From Torreya grandis (taxonomy: Eukaryota; Streptophyta; Pinopsida; Cupressales; Taxaceae), in the NCBI GenBank assembly GCA_037957365.1, contig JARHVA010003261.1:302501-366500 (forward strand): a DNA stretch of 64,000 nt. Direction: 5' to 3'. Position numbers and translations under genes: made by a program. The notes beneath the pieces are model-generated. The model saw nothing but the letters and a program-made list of their open reading frames with translations, was not told the origin of the DNA and did not search any database. Each line of letters opens with the position of its first letter. Within the stretch, counting starts at the first letter, position 1. Positions 48,226 to 61,219 of this stretch are shown here, in pieces.

Positions 48226-50319
48226 GGTAGTTCAGTTAGTTTGTATTAAACTGTTATTGATAACATAGGTTAATAGTGGTATTAGTGGGAGTTAAGCACA
48301 TGGCTTAAATCCATGCATTCTCTTAACTACTAAGTGTTATGACAATGCTCATTTTTTTACAAAAATTTAAATTAATAATGTGAATTAATCCTAATTCACA
48401 TAAATTGAATGGAATGTAATAAAAGTTTATAAATCAACTTGTGAAAAGCAAACTAAAATTAGAATACTAAATTTGATTAAGTGTAACCAAATTAAAGGAA
48501 ACTAACTGTAAGTAAAAAAAATTAATTATTTTTGTTTTATATCTAAATTTGTGAATTAGATAGAAGGATGAAACATGCTAATAGGGATTGACTCTAAAAT
48601 ATCCTAAAATCTAAGATTGAAACTTGTAAAGGGTTACGATCATCTAACTAGGTCAGGATCAGTTGTCACTACTAGCCAAAATTATTCAATTTTAAACACT
48701 ATTAAAAATACATAAATACAATTCATGATAACTTTGATAGCTTATATTAAATACATCTATGGATATTTTTTACTTTTATAAGTGTGTAAAAGACCTGCAA
48801 ATGACTCATTCAAAATTTAAACTCTAATATATCTTACAATTATTGAAAACTTGAAAATATAAAAAGAGTGGAGTCTAATGGGATAATCTTACCAAAATCA
48901 CCCCCATTATTATTGATCCTTTCATATGTATCCAATACTCCAAATATGGAAATCATGTAATACTCCCATTTAGAGTTCTTTGTGTAATTTTGCTCATTTG
49001 ACTATATGAAAGAATCTAGGAATGGATTAAATAACCGATCATTTAATTTTTTGAATTTAATAAAATAGGCTTTGGACTTGTATAAGTACTAATTTAAGTG
49101 ATTAATATCATAATTATGAAGAATAAATAATGTTTACTCAATGAAAAATAGTGTAAACATGCATCTGTATTAAAATTTCCAAATGGTAGAATATGTGATG
49201 TTAATTTTCCATTATAGCAATGAAAGAGGGTAAGATATAATACTAAATATCATAAAAATATAGACCAAATTATAAGGAATGGTTCAAATTTCAAAAGTGG
49301 CCATTAGCGGGGTTTAGGTTAGGATTGACCCATAAGGGTCAAGATCAAGTGACACTATTGACCCAACTGGTCAATCATGTCCTAAAAGAAACCATGTGAA
49401 TTATGGGATATGGTAATGTTTTTATATATTATTAGGGTGTTTTTTTAGAATTTATATAAGTGTTTAGGATAAAGTGAGGTAGTGAAACATGTCTAGATTA
49501 AGTGCACAAGCTAATTAAATTGAAATGCAATGAAAACTAACATAATAAACTTTTTTTGATAAAAATTGAGAGTCTATAGTCACATGAATTACCTTGCTAC
49601 CTTTTTTATGTGTCCATCACCAAAAGGTAAAACCATTGTACAATATTGCCATATCAACACACTATGTAGTCATATGGGTGACTATGGACCTAATTTTTTA
49701 TCCTTCTATAGAAAAAAGGCAATTTACCATTATAAGAGGCCCATTAAATAACTAATAATATAAAGTAAACCTATGAATATGTGAGCATTAAGACATTAAA
49801 ATCATAAATATTGTTGTCTTAAAAGAAAACACATGCACACATTTACAAGATAATTTCATACCAATATGAAAAAAATATTAATGAAAAATGTTGAAATCAT
49901 AAGTGTGATTTCTCTTATACTCTCATTATCTCCTACTTGTTAAAAATGACCTATTACATTTTTATATACATTATTACATATAATATTAAAATATCACAAG
50001 TTCTATAATTTTATTTTTCTTAATTTAAAATAAAAATATATGTGAATAATAATAAAATATTTCAAAAAATCTATTTCCTTTTGAGTATAGGATAAGATAT
50101 CCATTTAATGACAATAAAGTTTTCAAATATTTTTTGTTTAACAAGGTGAAATTAATAAGTGCGGGTAGGAAAGATTCGATATGCCAACAAAATATGTAAA
50201 GAATAAATGGGGATAGGGAAGATTAGATATGCAAACACTCACCTTTTTATTGACTACCAAGGTATCATTGGAGTGATATTTCAAAATTAATGATGCCTAG
50301 ACTATTTCTGAGATGCACA
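48226..50319. other. AT-rich spacer, nothing identified
   Basis: No gene is recognised. A short imperfect direct repeat lies near 50163-50235 (GGTAGGAAAGATTCGATATG against GATAGGGAAGATTAGATATG), immediately beyond the copia relic, where an LTR edge might be expected. Confidence 0.5.
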
Positions 50320-51970
50320 AAAAAAAAATTTATAATGGCTTGGTAAAGATATCAACATACTATTCTTCATATCTTCAAAATTAGAAATATATTTGTCCAT
50401 TATTCATTATCTCTTTGATGAAAAGATATCTTGTGTCAATGTACTTGTTCCTTTTGTGAAAAACGTGACTGTTAAAAATTATATGGCTGAGTTGTTACCA
50501 CTAAATATCTTGATCACATTTTCTTGCTCATGATTTAGTTTTGACAAGACTCTTCTCATCCATATTTCTTGATATGTAGTTATTGTGACTACTACATATT
50601 CTCCTTTAGTTGATGAAAAAGTGACATTAGGTTGATTTTTAGAGGCCTGTCAAACTAATTTTCAATGAAAAATGGAAAATGTAACTAGATGTGCTCATTT
50701 TATTATCAATAATTTTATCACAATCACTATCATTGTATCCTCCCAACTTGAAATCATCCAATGTTGAATATAGTCTACCATGATTTTTTCATTCCATTAA
50801 CATATCTCAATATTGTGTTTCCAAATTGATAATGATAATCCTCTAGGCACTACATGGACATTGAAATTAGGCTTACTCTTTACAAGATGTTAGACCTTAT
50901 AATTGTCAATAACTTTAGATGACAAAAAAGTCTTTTATAAAATTTTTGGTCTAGATTACATCCATTATCTTCTTTGCTTAATTTTATTCATGTGGAAACT
51001 GGTGTTGATTTTGTATTATAACTAATTATAATAAACATCTTAAAAATATAGTTGGTATATTTTGAATGTAAAAATAAGAATTCCATAATTGTTTTATTTA
51101 ACTTGTTTCCAATAAAATAATTCATCAATCAAAAATTATTCATTTCAAATTATATCTTCATTTCTAATTTGAACATATCAATTGACAAATATACGTAAAT
51201 ATCAAGTCATCAACATATAACCACATAATAAAAACTTGACATTGATTATTCATCTTGATGTATAGTGTCAGTTCACTACTACATTTTGTAATGCCATTTA
51301 AAGAAATAATAATAATCAATCTAACTTTACCAAGCATTTGCATCTTGCTTCATTCCATACAAAGTTTTTTCAATATGTAAACTTTGTGTGCTAGACACAA
51401 AATTTCATATCCTATTGGCTATTGCACATAAATTCATCTTCTAATATCCATTCAAAAAATCTTATTTGACATCCATTTTATAAATTTTTATTCTATATTG
51501 AGCTCTTATTACTAACACATATCCCATTGTATCAAGTCTAGATTTTGGAGAAAAGGGCTCATTATAATTGATTAGGGAATATTGTGAAAATCCCTTTGCA
51601 AATAACCTTGATTAAGGTTTGAAAAAAATTCCATCAACACTAAAATTTATCATATAGACCTATTTTACACAAATTGAATTTTTTCCTTCTATAATATTCC
51701 TTGATTGCAAGTGTGGTATTTTTGTATTACCTTTATCTCATCATCCATGGCTTTTTTATTAGTTCCCCTTCTCAATTTCTTCTTCAAATCATATATGATA
51801 AATAGTAGAAAATAATTCAAAATATGAAATTAAATTATCATGTTGACTACCTTGTGTTACCTCATATATTTCCCTCATGTTATATGTCTTCTTTAGAGTC
51901 TCATTTGATCATAAAATGTCATTATAGTGATATCTAGGTGTTGATGATGTAGTTTTCTTTATGTGAACTA
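50320..51970 (-). pseudogene. Ty1/copia RT and RNase H relic
   Basis: Minus-strand reading, in broken frames. The RT entry zone is near 51790-51750 (KAMDDEIKVIQK). YKMDVK-stop-DFLNGY is near 51480, the K-M-D-V-K-S-A-F-L-N-G block. LYGMKQDANAW is near 51350. The catalytic block WLYVDDLIF is intact at 51199-51223. RNase H follows with LGGYNDSDCDK and KMSTSSY near 50740-50690, SSTKGEYVVV near 50600, and DIFTKP at 50337-50354. Stops and frameshifts are numerous. Integrase and gag were not identified upstream. The element would have been transcribed leftwards. Only the pol 3' half survives. Confidence 0.8.
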
Positions 51971-54900
51971 GAAATATTGGATGAAGGTGTCATTAGAGTA
52001 GGACCTTTTTAATCACTACTTTATTGTTTTATTTATGTAGAGTAACTTTAACTAAAATATCTAATCTCAATTTGTTATTGTTGGTGTAGATTTCCATTTC
52101 AAATCCATTATTCATCTTCCAATGATTCCTCCAATTCTTTTTTTGTACCTTTCATAATCCTATGAAAATTAATCAATAGGTACAACATTGAATGATTTCA
52201 TCAAAAAGAGAGTTGTATGCCTTTTTATTATAGTAAAATGAGACAAAATTTTATCTTTGGTATCCATTACCTCTTATCCTTCTCTTTTCATTTTTATTTT
52301 TTTGACTGATTTGCTTTTATTATCTTCATACTTTAGTATCATCCCAAGCTCTTTAGTGATAACCATGTCAACATTGTCTTGGTTTTTTTCATTAATATTC
52401 AAGTGTTTTCCCCAAAATATGATGATATGGTACTTTGATGCCTTTATAAACATCAATTTTAGACTCTATATTTATTTTCATTGAATTCTTTAACCACATT
52501 CCTAAGAGTAGTAGCTATTTGGTTTGACTCTAATGGTGAACTAGAGGAAAAATGAACACAAACATGAGTCAAATAAAATGAATATGAGAAAAAATGGAAT
52601 TGGATTAATTGTAATCTCAATAAACATAAGGATGTACCATCTTGATTTTAAATAATAGTAGGTGTTGAATTAGATGGAATAGGTTGAACACCAATATTAA
52701 CCACATTAATTACCTATTTCAATAAACCACTTGACACTTGAAATTATTTTAAACAAATTGACAACCATGGAAATATTAATAATAGGTAAATAATTAACAC
52801 CTATAACAAGGTTAACCATATAGGAAACTGAAGTAAAATTACAGTGTATAACATCAATAGTTTGATAAACTCTAGACTTCAATATTTTTTCTCAATTATT
52901 AACCTCATGAGCTTGAAGTTTCTTACTTTCCTCGAATATTAAAGTTCTCATTTATCTCATTGTCCTTAAATTAATATCATGTCCAACCTTTAAAAAAAAA
53001 AATTTCTTATTGAATATCTATTATATCCTTAAAAACATTATGCTTTAGATGAGGTTGGTGCTTTTATCTTAATTTTACCTTGTTTTGAAATAAATTTATA
53101 TAATTTTCCACTTTACCTAGAGTATCCCATTTCTATAATTTTGGTTATCTAAGATAATATGGGATTAGTTACTCTCCTATGATTTTTTTTACATAATAAT
53201 GTATTTAAATACATAATCATTAAGGGACAGAGACTTTTGGAATATATTTTTGGTTTTTTTATTTCAAAATCAAAGTAACACTGATAGAGAAATGATAAGA
53301 ATTTTACATGATATGAATATGGTGTACTACATACAATATCAATATATTAATATGTTAGATATATCCTTTTATCTTTATTATTTTATTGTATTACAACTAA
53401 AACTAAATTCCATATTCTAAAATAATTTATCTTATAATGGCAGAATTCCCATTACACTGAGAGCTATGGATGGATTCATAAATGAATGTAAGAAACTAAT
53501 TATATATTTTGGTACAATTTGGGTGGTGCAAATTATTATTAAAAAATTAATAAAAATAACATGAATTTTAGATGATGTAATCTTGGCTTGGAATTTAGTT
53601 TTAAATGCTAAGAATAACTGGAAAACTTTATCCATTTATTGGGGACATTGTTGAAGCCCTTGATAGAATTAGATAATTATTTTAGTTACATAATATCTAC
53701 TCCATTAAGTTAATTTGGATTAATTATATTATATTTTTTAATATTATCTTGATTATCATACATATTTTCATTGTCTTGATTATAATTTTTATCACTAACA
53801 TTATTTTTAATGTGCATATAATTTTAGAGAGTTGTATCATTATATTGATCATTAGTATCTATGTTATCCATTTTATAAGATATCAAAAGAATATGATTAT
53901 GATTAATAGGTGTTACACTTAATCTAGTGCTATGCCGTAGAGGTAGGGAAGATGCAACATTATTAAGTGGCAATCAAAGGTGAAAAAATAAAAGAAAATT
54001 GGGCACAAATAATCAAGGTTGTGTTCACTTTGCAGGATCTCAAATATATTGATCCTATTATTTATAAATAGTGAATCAATACATGAAGACACTAACTATG
54101 AATGATTCCACAATTCCCATAGCTACACTATGTCGTCTCTAGTGGATGTTGAGTGTAACTTATTTGGGTAATTGTTTATTGATGCACTATAAATAATGGC
54201 TAAATACTTCCTATGGCTGAAAATAAAATCTAATAATTTTTTATACCATGAGATATGTGGAAACTAAAATCTATGAATGGTTTTGTTTAATGGATTTAGT
54301 ATTGGGGTAGTCTCCTCACATCATAAATCATGTAAAAATGATGACCTAATTGCTTAGAATGATAGCTTATATGAGTTTTAAAATGGATAGAACATAATAT
54401 ATATCAAAACAATGAAAAAAATAAATTAGAAATTGAAAAATGAAAACATAAATAAGAATCTCAAAACTAAAGGTTCAGGTTCACCAATATGTTTTACCAT
54501 ATTTTTTATTTTAATAATATTCATTTATGTGATTGTATAGGTTTGAAAATGGAAAATATATTAGATCATCCAAATATATTACAATACAAGTCTATAATTC
54601 ACAATTATTAAGTCTTATCAAAATTTATGCATCTTCAACCAAAGAGTTTGAACATTGAACCTATATTACATCACCATCATTCTAAGTCTAATAAAATCAT
54701 AATGGATACTAAAATAAGTTTATAAATAATCATATAGTTACATTTTATTATCAACTTGAGGTGAAATAATTTTTCTTATTTTGGTTCAATATTTCTTGCA
54801 AGTATTAGAACTACACAAATCCATGATTCTAAGTATGTAGGATTTGAAGTCATAAATCCTCAAGAGATTTTTTGGGCAAACTAATTTTCACATTATATTC

Positions 54901-56394
54901 CTCCTAAAATATTATGAATAATTAAGTTGGATTAAAATGGAAAATATTTAATATAATTCTTTTTGTCAAAATTTTAATGTGATGCCATGATCCTAATCAT
55001 CATCCATTCATGAAGAATCACAAAAAAATTATACAACCTAAAAATGATAGAATCTATAATTATAACTTAGGGTCAAAATTAACAAATAAATAATTTTAAT
55101 GGGTCATAATCCATGGTATTATTACTCAATACATGGATATATTGTAGTCAAGTTATCAAGAGATACACTATGCTAGTTTCAAATTGTGTTTGTAGTCTCA
55201 CAATTAAAAACTATAGTTTATAAGTGTGTTAATTTCAATCTTGTTTCCATTTATTTCATTAATATTTATTATAAATAATAATAGTTCTATTTTAAATAGT
55301 ATTGTTTTAGTAATATGTAGGTTTGATTACCATTATTTATTTTATTGTATTGGATTTAACTTGTGGCATAGTTTTAAAATTTTGTGCATAGTGTAATCAA
55401 CCCTAAACCATAAAATTGGTAAAATAATACTAGACTAAATGTAATGGATATATGATATGTAAAACATAACTCTAATGAGAATGAAAAATAATACTAAATG
55501 TATTTTTTTGTCTATGGTAAAAAATTAAAAAAATTGCAATTAACACCAAAATTTTGACTTTAACTAAATGACATTGAAATTTAAGCATATAGGTGCATAT
55601 GTAAAAATGATTAACAACATGTATAAATTGACACCAAGTGGAGAAATAAATGAAGTTAAAAAAATGAATGTATTTAAAATGGAAATTTTTATGTGTACAT
55701 GTATATCAAAATTTCAATGCAAAATCAAAATGGGAATTTTTGACCCAATACATTTGATATCCATTTCCATGTTAATGATGCAATTTTACCCACCAAAAGA
55801 ATTGATTTAGATATCCATACACCCAAATTGATATCAAATTTTAATCTATTAAAGTGACGTAAATATAAATTTGAGAGATGATTATTTGGATTTATGAGTA
55901 GATCTCAAGTGATTATTGGTAGGTTGTCTGAGTGGGCCACAATCAAGTATCAAGTTTACATAGACACAAATACACAAATAAAAATCCTATTTTAAAATTT
56001 AAATAAAACACAAGAATAAATAAGGTTTTATTCATCAATCAAATATTTTATTATGATCAGTAGAATCATTAGCCAAATAGATTTATGAAAGATAAAATTC
56101 TAAAGTAGCAAAAACTAACTAAAAATTAAAAAATACAGTTAAGCCATATTTTCCATAATGACCTAATATAAACCCTAAGCATGCCATAAAACATGTGTAT
56201 TAAAAACCATATAATGGTATTAAAAACATACACTAACACCTGGTAGAATAATTTATTCTTAGAAATAAGAATTAGTGAGGTACCCATGTACATAGAAAAT
56301 TTCCTAAGTAGAGAAATAAAAAAGGAACTAAATATACTCCCAAAAGATGATATTGAAATAGCCCATACCCATAAGAAGAGACTACAAAAGAAGA
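51971..56394. other. AT-rich spacer, nothing identified
   Basis: Several short frames (52257-52484, 53432-53635, 55568-55810) show no recognisable motifs and strong A/T codon bias. It may contain the decayed 5' part of the copia relic at 50320-51970, but I could not read it. Confidence 0.5.
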
Positions 56395-57219
56395 TACTTT
56401 ACATCAATTTAAATTGATTGATGACTATATTATCAATTTGATATGTAGTCTAGTACTAGTGGAGATGAATGACTTGCTCATGAATAAGCTCACAAATTAA
56501 ATACATGTGAATATTGATATGATTGGTCTACTGATGGAGGACTAGATTCTTGAAAATATGGGTGGTGATTTTATTGTCACAAAAAAAGAATGTTGTTCTT
56601 TGAAATTGGATACTAAACTCAGTGATAATCACATGAATCCAAATAGCCTTATTGGCAGCATTAACAACTCTTTTGTATTAAGCCTCTATAGAAGATAAAG
56701 CAATAATATTTTTCTTCCTGCTTGACCAACTAATTGTTAATAAAACAAGGGAGAAACTATAAGCTAAATTAGACGTAAAATTTTGAATATTACCAACCCA
56801 ATATAAATCTATATACCAAATCAATTCATCATCAACTTTTGATCCATATTGAATCCCAAAACTATGAGTACCCTAAATCTAATGAAGAATCCACTTAGCT
56901 AATTTCTAATGAAGCTCATGTGGTTCCTACATAAATATATATAACATGCACACTACATATGAAATTTTGGTTCTAGTGTGAATAATATGTATGAGACTAC
57001 AAATAAATTTTATTTACAAGGTATCATAAACCAAACGATAAGGACAATTTGTTTCTAGCTTCACATAAGAGAGAAAGGGAGTTCAAGTTGAATTATAGTC
57101 ATCCATGTTAAATTACTCAAGAAAATATATTTCACACTTGGATTACACAATAGTAATCCTAAAGTCTAATCGATAAATTTAAATCCCAAGGAAGTAATCT
57201 ATTAAGCCAAAGTTAATCA
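56395..57219 (-). pseudogene. Ty1/copia RT end and RNase H relic (interrupted host element)
   Basis: The minus strand reads MINFGLIDYFLGI next to the junction (57215-57170), the D-L-G-x-x-x-Y-F-L-G-I block after the RT core. EPHELH is near 56920, then SFGIQYGSKVDDE near 56850. SWSSRKKNIIALSS is near 56720-56680, the R/K-K-Q-x-x-x-A-L-S-S block of copia RNase H. VNAANKAIW and FCDNK follow near 56650-56580, then H-x-N-I-H-M-Y near 56500. Stops show it is dead. The 5' continuation is at 63314-64000, beyond the younger copia insertion. Confidence 0.8.
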
Positions 57220-57224
57220 TTGAG
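57220..57224. repeat. Target-site duplication TTGAG (left copy)
   Basis: TTGAG immediately before the TGTTAGAATAATG LTR start. The identical TTGAG is at 63309-63313, directly after the second LTR. Confidence 0.95.
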
Positions 57225-57399
57225 TGTTAGAATAATGAATATTTAAGCTTACCTAGGGTTATTAGGGTAAGTTATTTATTACCTAGGGTTAATTTTATTT
57301 ACCTAGGATAATTTGTTTTATTGTTGAGAGATTCTCAACAATATATTTGTCCGTAGTATTTAAAAACAATAGTTTGTTTTCTCTATTTTGTAATCACAA

Positions 57400-57434
57400 A
57401 CAAATAGTTTGTTGTCATGAAACAAACTATTTGT
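57400..57434 (+). promoter_or_regulatory. 14-bp stem hairpin in the LTR
   Basis: ACAAATAGTTTGTT, loop GTCATGA, AACAAACTATTTGT: a perfect 14-bp inverted repeat with a 7-nt loop. The 3' LTR keeps it with one arm mismatch and a loop change. It lies just upstream of the TATA-like sequence, so it could be a dimeric factor site or an RNA structure. Its role is not known. Confidence 0.8.
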
Positions 57435-57445
57435 ATTATATATAC
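57435..57445 (+). promoter_or_regulatory. TATA-like sequence of the LTR promoter
   Basis: ATTATATATAC lies about 210 bp into the 407-bp LTR, a reasonable U3/R position. It is assigned from sequence and position alone. Confidence 0.4.
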
Positions 57446-57631
57446 TTTACAATCTATGAGAAAATAATGAGAGATTAATGAGAGAATATAGAGAATTTAT
57501 AGGATTATCACCTATTTTTTAAGTGTGAGAAATTTATGTTATTCTCTGATATTATTTACAGGTTATTTGTTGTGGGTTCTTTCTCCTTGATTGATCCTGT
57601 GGATCTTGTGTATCTCTTGCTCATTATTTCA

Positions 57632-57643
57632 TGGTATCAGAGC
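57632..57643 (+). other. Primer-binding site complementary to initiator Met tRNA
   Basis: TGGTATCAGAGC follows the 5' LTR with no spacer. It is the usual PBS of plant copia elements. Confidence 0.95.
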
Positions 57644-58760
57644 TTGGAGTTCCAGTTGAAGATCCTCTTCCCTAAAAATTTTTCATCATTTTTCATCTAT
57701 TAACATAGTCAAGAACATTAATTTATTGATGTGTTAAAGATATTTGTTATTTTCTCACATTCTGGTTCTTGTTTACATGTTTTTTTTGAAGTTTATGTAC
57801 TTTATGCTCATTAATGACCATACAGATTTCCAAAATCATAATTTTTTTCATAGGGGCATCAAAAATCAAGTCAGGAATCCATTTCAATTTGATTATTTTC
57901 ATTTCATGTTGGCCATACAGCTCTTTCCTTCAAAAACTAGCTGACTATTTCCTTTTGGCAGACTACAGTACCTATATAGTTTTCTGATGTGGAAGATCAT
58001 ATGGTTAACTTTTTTAAAATATAAGACCCGTTAGTGAAAAATGACTATTCAATATTTCATTCCAAATAAATTAGGATGAATTTGGACCAGGCCGTATAGT
58101 GTTTTGGAAGGTTAAAATAGGAATTAAGAAAACTATTTTTAGTCTATAGCATAGCCATATGGTTTTATCCATTTTGAACACCTTATATTGCATAAAATCA
58201 AAATATGATAATTGTATGTGTTAGAAGACTTCCAAAGATTTCATTTCCAGCTAAGAAGGATGGATTTGGACTAGGTTGTATAATCCTTTGGGCAGATCTT
58301 GTGGAGCCAATTCTGCATTTGCTGAGAGGTGTTTTCCTTGGCCAGTGTTTACAAAATTCCTCAAAAATTTCCCTGATCACCACACCTTGCTAGAACAAGA
58401 GTTTATTTATGATAAAGAAAAAAATTATTCAGTAGTTATCTCACATGTGTGAATAATTTTGGCTTATTTTTCATTAATTTTTTTAATTTTTAGTGGTTTA
58501 AATTCAAGTCTCTAGCTTTAAAAGTACAAATTTAACTTTGCTAAAGCGGCTAGAGGTATTTTGTTAAAAATTTGTAGGGAGGAAGTCTTGGGGTTGAATC
58601 CCCCTACATTGTTTTTGCATAAAGCCATTTTCTTTTACTTTTGTATAAGCTAAGGCTAATTTTTTTTTGGTTAGGAGACATTAAATTGTAACGGGAGGGG
58701 TGTTTTGAGGAAAAATGAATGTCTAGGTTGTTCTTGTCAACATCATCGTCTTACTCAAGA
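57644..58760 (+). other. Untranslated leader of the copia element
   Basis: About 1.1 kb between the PBS and the gag start, with short frames only. The overlapping frames 58198-58383 and 58205-58393 on opposite strands have no recognisable motif. Confidence 0.6.
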
Positions 58761-59640
58761 ATGGAATCCCGATTGTTTGAACACCTAAATTCTACAAATT
58801 AACATGATTGGAAGACAAAAATACAACAACTCCTTCAATCAAAGGGCTTATGGAGAATTTTTTCTGAAACAACACCTACGGCATTCACCACTGAAAAAGA
58901 CAAATATGCATATGGTTGTAAGCAGAATGAGGCTCTTGGATTGATTTGCCTCAACGTCTCAGATAATCTTCAATTTCACATTGCAGATGCTACTACACCA
59001 AAAGAGGTATGGGACAAATTTAAAAACCTATTTGGCAAAGTTAATGAGTTTAAAATTTTTCAATTAGATGTAGAATTGAGTACTCTCTCTCCCCATCAGA
59101 TTTCCATTCAATAGATGAATTTTTGGCAAAATTCAAATTTATAAGGTCATAGTTGAAAGCTGGTGACAAGGATAAAAGTGATCAGGAGTGCATTTTCATG
59201 ATTTTATCAAATTTGAAAGGACCATATAGTGTTTTTTCCTCTACTTTTTATACTGTGATGGATACATTAGGTGATGAATTCAAATGGCCTTCCTTTGAAG
59301 TTTTTTTGTGAAAGATTGACTAGGGAGCAAACAAAATTAATGGCCTTAGATGCTCTACCTAGTCCTAGTCATGCTCTAGTTGCTAATTCTTCTAAAGGAA
59401 AACCTTCACCTAAGTCTAAACAAAAGCAAGCATTTTATAATAACCCTTCAGAGTCCACCTTTCAGACACCTCATCATTATAAATCTACTAAGACCAAAAA
59501 GTCCTTTAAGAAAAAGAAGAAAACATTTGGTCCATGTAATTTTTTTGGTGGTCCTAATCATGATGAAAGTAGATGTTTTAAGAAGATGGAAGCCTTAGAG
59601 ACAGTGGTCAGACAACACAAAATTACCATTCCATCTCCAT
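58761..59640 (+). pseudogene. gag: Copia gag pseudogene
   Basis: Starts at ATG 58761 (MESRLFEHLNSTN). A TAA then replaces the Tyr of the conserved N-Y-x-x-W block, followed by HDWKTKIQQLL. The copia gag core follows (LWRIF, EALGLICLNVSD, VWDKFKNLFG). The frame shifts near 59100, continues as DEFLAKFKF and ILSNLKGPYS, and shifts back at the T7 run 59301-59307. The C-terminal part is in the open frame 59271-60137. A Lys-rich linker leads to a defective zinc knuckle (C89, F in place of the second Cys, H98, C102 of that frame). Gag would form the particle and bind RNA. It cannot be made from this copy. Confidence 0.85.
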
Positions 59641-60910
59641 CTCCTTCTACTTCTCCTACTGGAAAAGGGAAAGCACTTTCAACCAAGGCTATATCTTCAT
59701 GTCATGATCAGTGGATTTTTGACTCAAGTGCTTCTCACCATCTCACACATTTTAAGGATCTATTGTCTTCTCTTATAAATTACAGCACATCACATATTTT
59801 TATGGATAACTCCTCACAGATTAAAGTTTTGGGATCTGGTACTGTTGATAAACAAGATGGATGTTTTAACAATGTATTGCTTGTACCCCAAATCTCTTCT
59901 AGTCTTCTCTCTGTATATCACATATGTAATTTTGGTACTGGTAAAATTATGGTGTTTACTTCACATGATGTTTTAATAAGAGAATGTAATGATCCCAGTG
60001 AGATAGTCGCTACAGGTACAACATACTATACTTCAAGACTCTATACTTTTGATAAGTTTGAGTCTTTTATGTCTTCTAGTTCTTCACTTATAGCACATGG
60101 TAATAATCTCAGCAAATTATGGCATGAAAGATTATGACATTTGAGTTATGGATATATGCAACAAATGAGTACTAAACATCTTGTAAAAGGCCTTCCTAAG
60201 GTCTCATGTATTGATAGGGTGTGTCCTAGTTGTCTAGTTGGTAAACAACACTAGGATCCATTTCTAGTTGGTAAGGCCACATGTGCAAATGCACCATTAG
60301 GGTTGGTTCATATTGATTTGATGACTTTTCCAGCTCATTCTTTTTTAGGGGCTAAATATGCACTCACATTCATTGATGATTTCACTCATAAAACTTGGGT
60401 ATATTTTCTCAAGTTGAAAAGTGAAGTTTTTGAGACTTTTAAAGCTTTCAAAACCTTTGTTGAAAAATAATCATCTCTTCCTCTTAAGAAGATACGCACT
60501 AACAATGGGGGGGAATATGATAGTAATGATTTTTATGATTTTTGTATTGATCATGGGATACAACACCAGTTCACTATACCACACACTCCTCAACAAAATG
60601 GTGTAGCAGAGACGAAGAATCGAACATTGAAAGAGATGGCTAATTGTATGATTCACTCTTAAAATTTGGGTGCACAATATTGGGCTGAAGCTATAAATTA
60701 TGCAAACTAAATTCAAAACTATATGCCTAATAAATTTGTACAAAATATGACACCATAAGAAGCTTGGTCTGGGATCAAGCCTGATATTTCAGATTTTCAC
60801 ATCTTTAGGAGTCAAGCATCGGTGTTTGTTCCTGATGACAAATGTAAAGCATTGGAGAAGAAAATCCAACCACTCTTTTTTTTGACTATTGTGAAGATGT
60901 AAAAGCCTAC
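59641..60910 (+). pseudogene. pol: Copia protease and integrase pseudogene
   Basis: The protease site reads WIFDSSASHHLTH at about 59714-59752, with D-S-S-A in place of the usual D-S/T-G-A. The open frame ends at TGA 60135-60137, where HERL is followed by stop and then HLSYG, i.e. the Gly of L-G-H-L-S is lost. The integrase zinc region continues with CPSCLVGKQH. The core has VHIDLM, then IRTNNGGEY, in which the second catalytic Asp is Asn. The third residue, Glu, survives in PQQNGVAETKNRTL near 60590. More stops follow (near 60469, 60661 and 60707). It would process the polyprotein and integrate the cDNA, but this copy is non-functional. Confidence 0.85.
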
Positions 60911-61219
60911 CATATTTTTGATCCTATCACACATGATGTGTTGTTTTGATGGGATGTTCAAGTTGATGAGCTACCCACTCCATAGGAGTGTACATCTAGT
61001 TCTTCTTCTCCCCCTCCTTCTATCGAGGATATTGAGGATTTTATTTCTATTGTTGTTGATGATGATGATGATGTTACACTTGTTCAGCCACCATAGCCAT
61101 ATTATTTACCACCTTTGCCCAAGTGGACAAAGTGCACTCTATAGGCAACTAGTTATTGCATTGGTGATCCATTTGATTCTCATCGCACTTGCTCATAGAC
61201 ATTTGGTGTTGCTCTTTTA

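Larger units (their letters stand above)
57225..57631 (+). repeat. 5' LTR of the copia element
   Basis: Starts TGTTAGAATAATG and ends CTCATTATTTCA. It contains a strong hairpin (57400-57434) and a TATA-like block just after it. Confidence 0.95.

Noticed and set aside
58198..58393. Overlapping frames on opposite strands in the copia leader
   Set aside because: They fall in the untranslated region between PBS and gag, with no similarity to retroelement proteins.
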